Source: Leucothrix mucor (GTDB taxonomy: Bacteria; Pseudomonadota; Gammaproteobacteria; Thiotrichales; Thiotrichaceae). Taken from it: 8,418 nucleotides of DNA. The notes under the pieces are model-generated. The model did no database searches. It saw only the letters and a list, made by a program, of their open reading frames with translations, and was not told where the DNA came from. The DNA lies in the NCBI GenBank assembly GCA_015662325.1, contig DQUJ01000009.1, positions 1 through 8,418 on the forward strand, in the 5' to 3' direction. A program made the translations under genes and the position numbers. Shown here one piece after another: positions 6,709 through 8,418 of the stretch (within the stretch, counting starts at the first letter, position 1; each line of letters starts with the position of its first letter).

Positions 6709-8133
6709 TCACAAACCTGATAAATAACCTGCAATAGCCGCAATCTCTGCTTCAGAAACAGATGCCATTATTCCTTTCATAACTGCGCTCTGACCATTGC
6801 TTCTAGCACCGCTTTTAATATCCGTCATTTGAGTGGTTATATATTCTGTACTCTGCCCTGCAATTCTAGGGTAAAGCGGCATAATAGGTGATTTTGCATC
6901 TGCACCATGACACGCAACACAACCTTTTGAAACATAAAGTGCGGCGCCGTCACCAGTTGCTGGCGCTGTGGCAACTTCTACTGCAGCAACAGCGGCGGCT
7001 ACTGGAGCGACAGTTTCGACAGTTTTTGGTGCCACTGGAGTCGTTTCTTCCACTGCTTGAGGCTCTTGATTTTTAACTAATAACTCCACTCGACGTGCTT
7101 CTTTACCAGAACCTGAACCTGTTGTTTCCATTGGCTTTTCAAGTTTTATAGCATCTTCTGGCAAACCAGAATCCGTTAATAATTTAGCAACTGCTTGTGC
7201 ACGTTTCTTTGAAATCTCTGCATTTGCATCTGCGCTACCTGTTGCATCATGAAAACCAGAAATGACGACCATCGTCTTATCATTATTTTTAACGTAATCA
7301 ACTAACTGGGAAACATCCGTATTTGCAGGAAGTGCTGTACTGCCCGTATCAAAATATAATTTAGTCATTTCAGGTGCTGATGGCGCTTGTGGTGCAACGG
7401 GTGCAACAGGCGCTACTACTTTAGCTACTTCGGTCACTTCAGCTTTTGGTGCTTCTGCCGCTGTTTCTTCTTTAACTGCCGGTGCTTTTGGTGCTTCCGC
7501 CGCTTTTTCTTCTTTAACTGCTGATGCTTTTGGTGCTTCTGCCGCTTTTTCTTCTTTAACTGCTGGTGCTTCTGCTTCTACAGGTGCTACTTCAGTTTTT
7601 ACAGGAGCCGCTTCTGCTTTTACAGGTGCGGCCGCTGGAGCCGCTTCACCTAAATCAAAACCTGACTCTTTCGTCATATAAATAATAGCGGCTTTAAGTT
7701 CTTCATCACCGACATCTCGTCCTCCACGTGCTGGCATAGCACCTTTACCATTGATTGCCGTTGTCATCATTGCATCCATACCCGTAGCAACTCTTGGCTC
7801 CCAAGCGGCTTTATCACCCGTTTTAGGTGAGCCTGCAACACCAGTAGCATGACAAGCCATACAAACAGCATCGTAAACTTCTTTTCCTGATCTTGCAGAG
7901 GTCGGAGCAACAACCGCTACTGTGTCTGAAGTTGCCGCATAGCCTTCAGGCTTAAGATTAGCTGAGGCAGAAGCAACATGCGAGGTCGTATCTATCTCGC
8001 CTTTTGTTGTGTTTCTTTTTATTGTATTAATTAAACTGGATACCAATACAAAAACAGCTAACAATATAAATACCAAGCTTAGCAAAAAGACCAGTTTTGC
8101 CCCATTATCTACCTTAGGTGCACGATTCGACAT
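6709..8133 (-). CDS. membrane-anchored cytochrome c - OmpA domain - cytochrome c fusion
   Basis: The product is a 474-residue multidomain protein, probably an electron carrier in the periplasm tied to both the inner membrane and the cell wall. In order it has: a cytoplasmic stub; one membrane segment (about 14-35); a c5-like haem domain with CMACH (91-95) and a Met ligand in GAMPARGG (Met133); an Ala/Pro/Lys/Glu repeat linker (about 165-250); an OmpA-like domain (255-354) opening KLYFDTGS; and a second class I cytochrome domain with CVACH (405-409) and Met ligand Met452 or Met456. In the OmpA domain the Asp of FHDATGS (296) and the Arg of ISKKRAQAV (311) align with the residues that bind diaminopimelate in OmpA. 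I chose the ATG at 8133, which has AGGAG seven bases upstream; an upstream ATG at 8181 lacks this. The partner oxidase or donor is not in the window. Confidence 0.88.
   Translation of the reverse strand: MSNRAPKVDNGAKLVFLLSLVFILLAVFVLVSSLINTIKRNTTKGEIDTTSHVASASANLKPEGYAATSDTVAVVAPTSARSGKEVYDAVCMACHATGVAGSPKTGDKAAWEPRVATGMDAMMTTAINGKGAMPARGGRDVGDEELKAAIIYMTKESGFDLGEAAPAAAPVKAEAAPVKTEVAPVEAEAPAVKEEKAAEAPKASAVKEEKAAEAPKAPAVKEETAAEAPKAEVTEVAKVVAPVAPVAPQAPSAPEMTKLYFDTGSTALPANTDVSQLVDYVKNNDKTMVVISGFHDATGSADANAEISKKRAQAVAKLLTDSGLPEDAIKLEKPMETTGSGSGKEARRVELLVKNQEPQAVEETTPVAPKTVETVAPVAAAVAAVEVATAPATGDGAALYVSKGCVACHGADAKSPIMPLYPRIAGQSTEYITTQMTDIKSGARSNGQSAVMKGIMASVSEAEIAAIAGYLSGL
7441..7566 (-). repeat. 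three 42-base tandem repeats in the cytochrome linker
   Basis: Three in-frame copies of a 14-residue unit, PAVKEEKAAEAPKA with P/S at the first position and K/T at the seventh, lie at about residues 190-231 of the protein. The copies are very similar at DNA level, with a few third-base and single-residue changes, which points to recent duplication. The charged Ala/Pro-rich sequence suits an extended, flexible periplasmic spacer. Confidence 0.85.
7567..7629 (-). repeat. three 7-residue repeats next to the 42-base repeats
   Basis: The units APVKAEA, APVKTEV and APVEAEA follow one another directly and abut the 14-residue repeats. They are more diverged than those, suggesting an older expansion of the same linker. 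Confidence 0.7.
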
Positions 8134-8139
8134 ATTTAT

Positions 8140-8144
8140 CTCCT
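8140..8144 (-). promoter_or_regulatory. ribosome binding site that fixes the cytochrome start
   Basis: AGGAG on the minus strand lies six to seven bases before the ATG at 8133. It is the best ribosome binding site in the window. It favours this start over the ATG 16 codons upstream, which would also add an implausible hydrophobic stretch before the true anchor. Confidence 0.85.
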
Positions 8145-8196
8145 GTAACATCTTTAGAATAAAGATATTGATTAAATCCAAAAAATTAGGTTACCG

Positions 8197-8225
8197 ATTA
8201 TATGCGGTTTTTCTAATATACTCCA
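8197..8225 (-). promoter_or_regulatory. sigma-70 promoter for the cytochrome gene
   Basis: The minus strand has a perfect -10 TATAAT (8202-8197). TGGAGT lies 17 bases upstream (8225-8220, 3 of 6 matches to -35). Transcription would start near 8190, leaving a leader of about 57 bases. The weak -35 suggests help from an activator or modest strength. Confidence 0.55.
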
Positions 8226-8313
8226 CTTTTATTCTGACTATTTCTTTAAGGAAATTCTGATAAGAGCTCTACTTATTCCCACTTAGAGCACAAAGCAGTT
8301 CAATTTTATTTAA

Positions 8314-8418
8314 AATGCTCATCAAGGTGCTGGAATTGCCTTGAAATCTTATCTGGAAGTGGCAGAAGATATTAAACAAAAACGATTAGTGATTGTACTG
8401 GAAGAATTTATGCCAGAC
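8314..8418 (+). pseudogene. LysR-type regulator C-terminal remnant, cut by window edge
   Basis: From 8314 the plus strand reads NAHQGAGIALKSYLEVAEDI, then KQKRLVIVLEEFMPD to the last base. This matches the end of a LysR-family effector-binding domain, where the usual pattern is G-x-GIAL-KS...V..DL..G.LV.VL..F. An in-frame TAA at 8311-8313 and a TAG at 8284-8286 lie directly upstream. There is no ATG or GTG, and other frames show no LysR sequence there. The DNA-binding domain and most of the effector domain are therefore absent and this looks like a decayed fragment. The remainder lies beyond the right edge. It is divergent from the cytochrome gene, the usual layout for a LysR regulator and its target, but here it cannot work as one. 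Confidence 0.7.

Noticed and set aside
7441..7629. Possible CRISPR array
   Set aside because: The repeats are contiguous and in frame within a protein, without unique spacers.
8134..8181. Longer cytochrome start at the upstream ATG (8181)
   Set aside because: It lacks a ribosome binding site and would place the good AGGAG site inside the gene; the ATG at 8133 fits better.
8169..8182. FNR-like site TTGATTAAATCCAA in the cytochrome leader
   Set aside because: Only one half matches the TTGAT-N4-ATCAA pattern, and it lies downstream of the predicted transcription start.
8009..8260. 83-codon plus-strand open frame opposite the cytochrome start
   Set aside because: It is mostly the reverse of the membrane-anchor codons and the AT-rich promoter region, with no family resemblance.

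Overview
The window reads as an ordinary chromosomal stretch of a gammaproteobacterium. It looks AT-leaning by eye. HslU and HslV are close to the proteobacterial type, HisI is the stand-alone form without a HisE domain, and a DUF971 gene follows hslU. A membrane-anchored c-type cytochrome points to a respiring organism. I cannot name the genus; an affiliation near methanotroph-like or sulfur-oxidiser-like Gammaproteobacteria is only a guess from memory. No tRNA, rRNA, CRISPR array or complete mobile element is visible.

All nine complete genes lie on the minus strand, so they read from right to left. At the right edge (about 8314-8418, plus strand) is the tail end of a LysR-type regulator whose upstream part is missing or stop-interrupted. 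Diverging from it is a 474-residue protein (6709-8133). It has a membrane anchor, a c5-like haem domain, an Ala/Pro/Lys/Glu repeat linker, an OmpA-like peptidoglycan-binding domain and a second c-type haem domain. It has its own TATAAT promoter and ends at a UUCG-loop terminator.

Next come a GFA-family zinc protein and the heat-shock protease genes hslV (peptidase) and hslU (ATPase unfoldase). A close sigma-32-type promoter overlaps the end of the GFA gene and would drive hslVU. hslV and hslU are separated by an unusually long 185-base gap. A run of housekeeping genes then follows: DUF971, hisI (histidine biosynthesis), yidD (membrane-protein insertion) and a Ppx/GppA exopolyphosphatase. The hslU-DUF971 and DUF971-hisI gaps each contain an inverted repeat.

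Last is a GT4-type glycosyltransferase (110-1159) with its own near-consensus promoter, whose -10 box sits inside a palindrome.

The genes do not form one pathway. hslV with hslU is a true functional pair, and hisI with yidD (15 bases apart) is probably co-transcribed. The most distinctive item is the cytochrome-OmpA-cytochrome fusion. I see no clear evidence of a wholly new multi-gene system.
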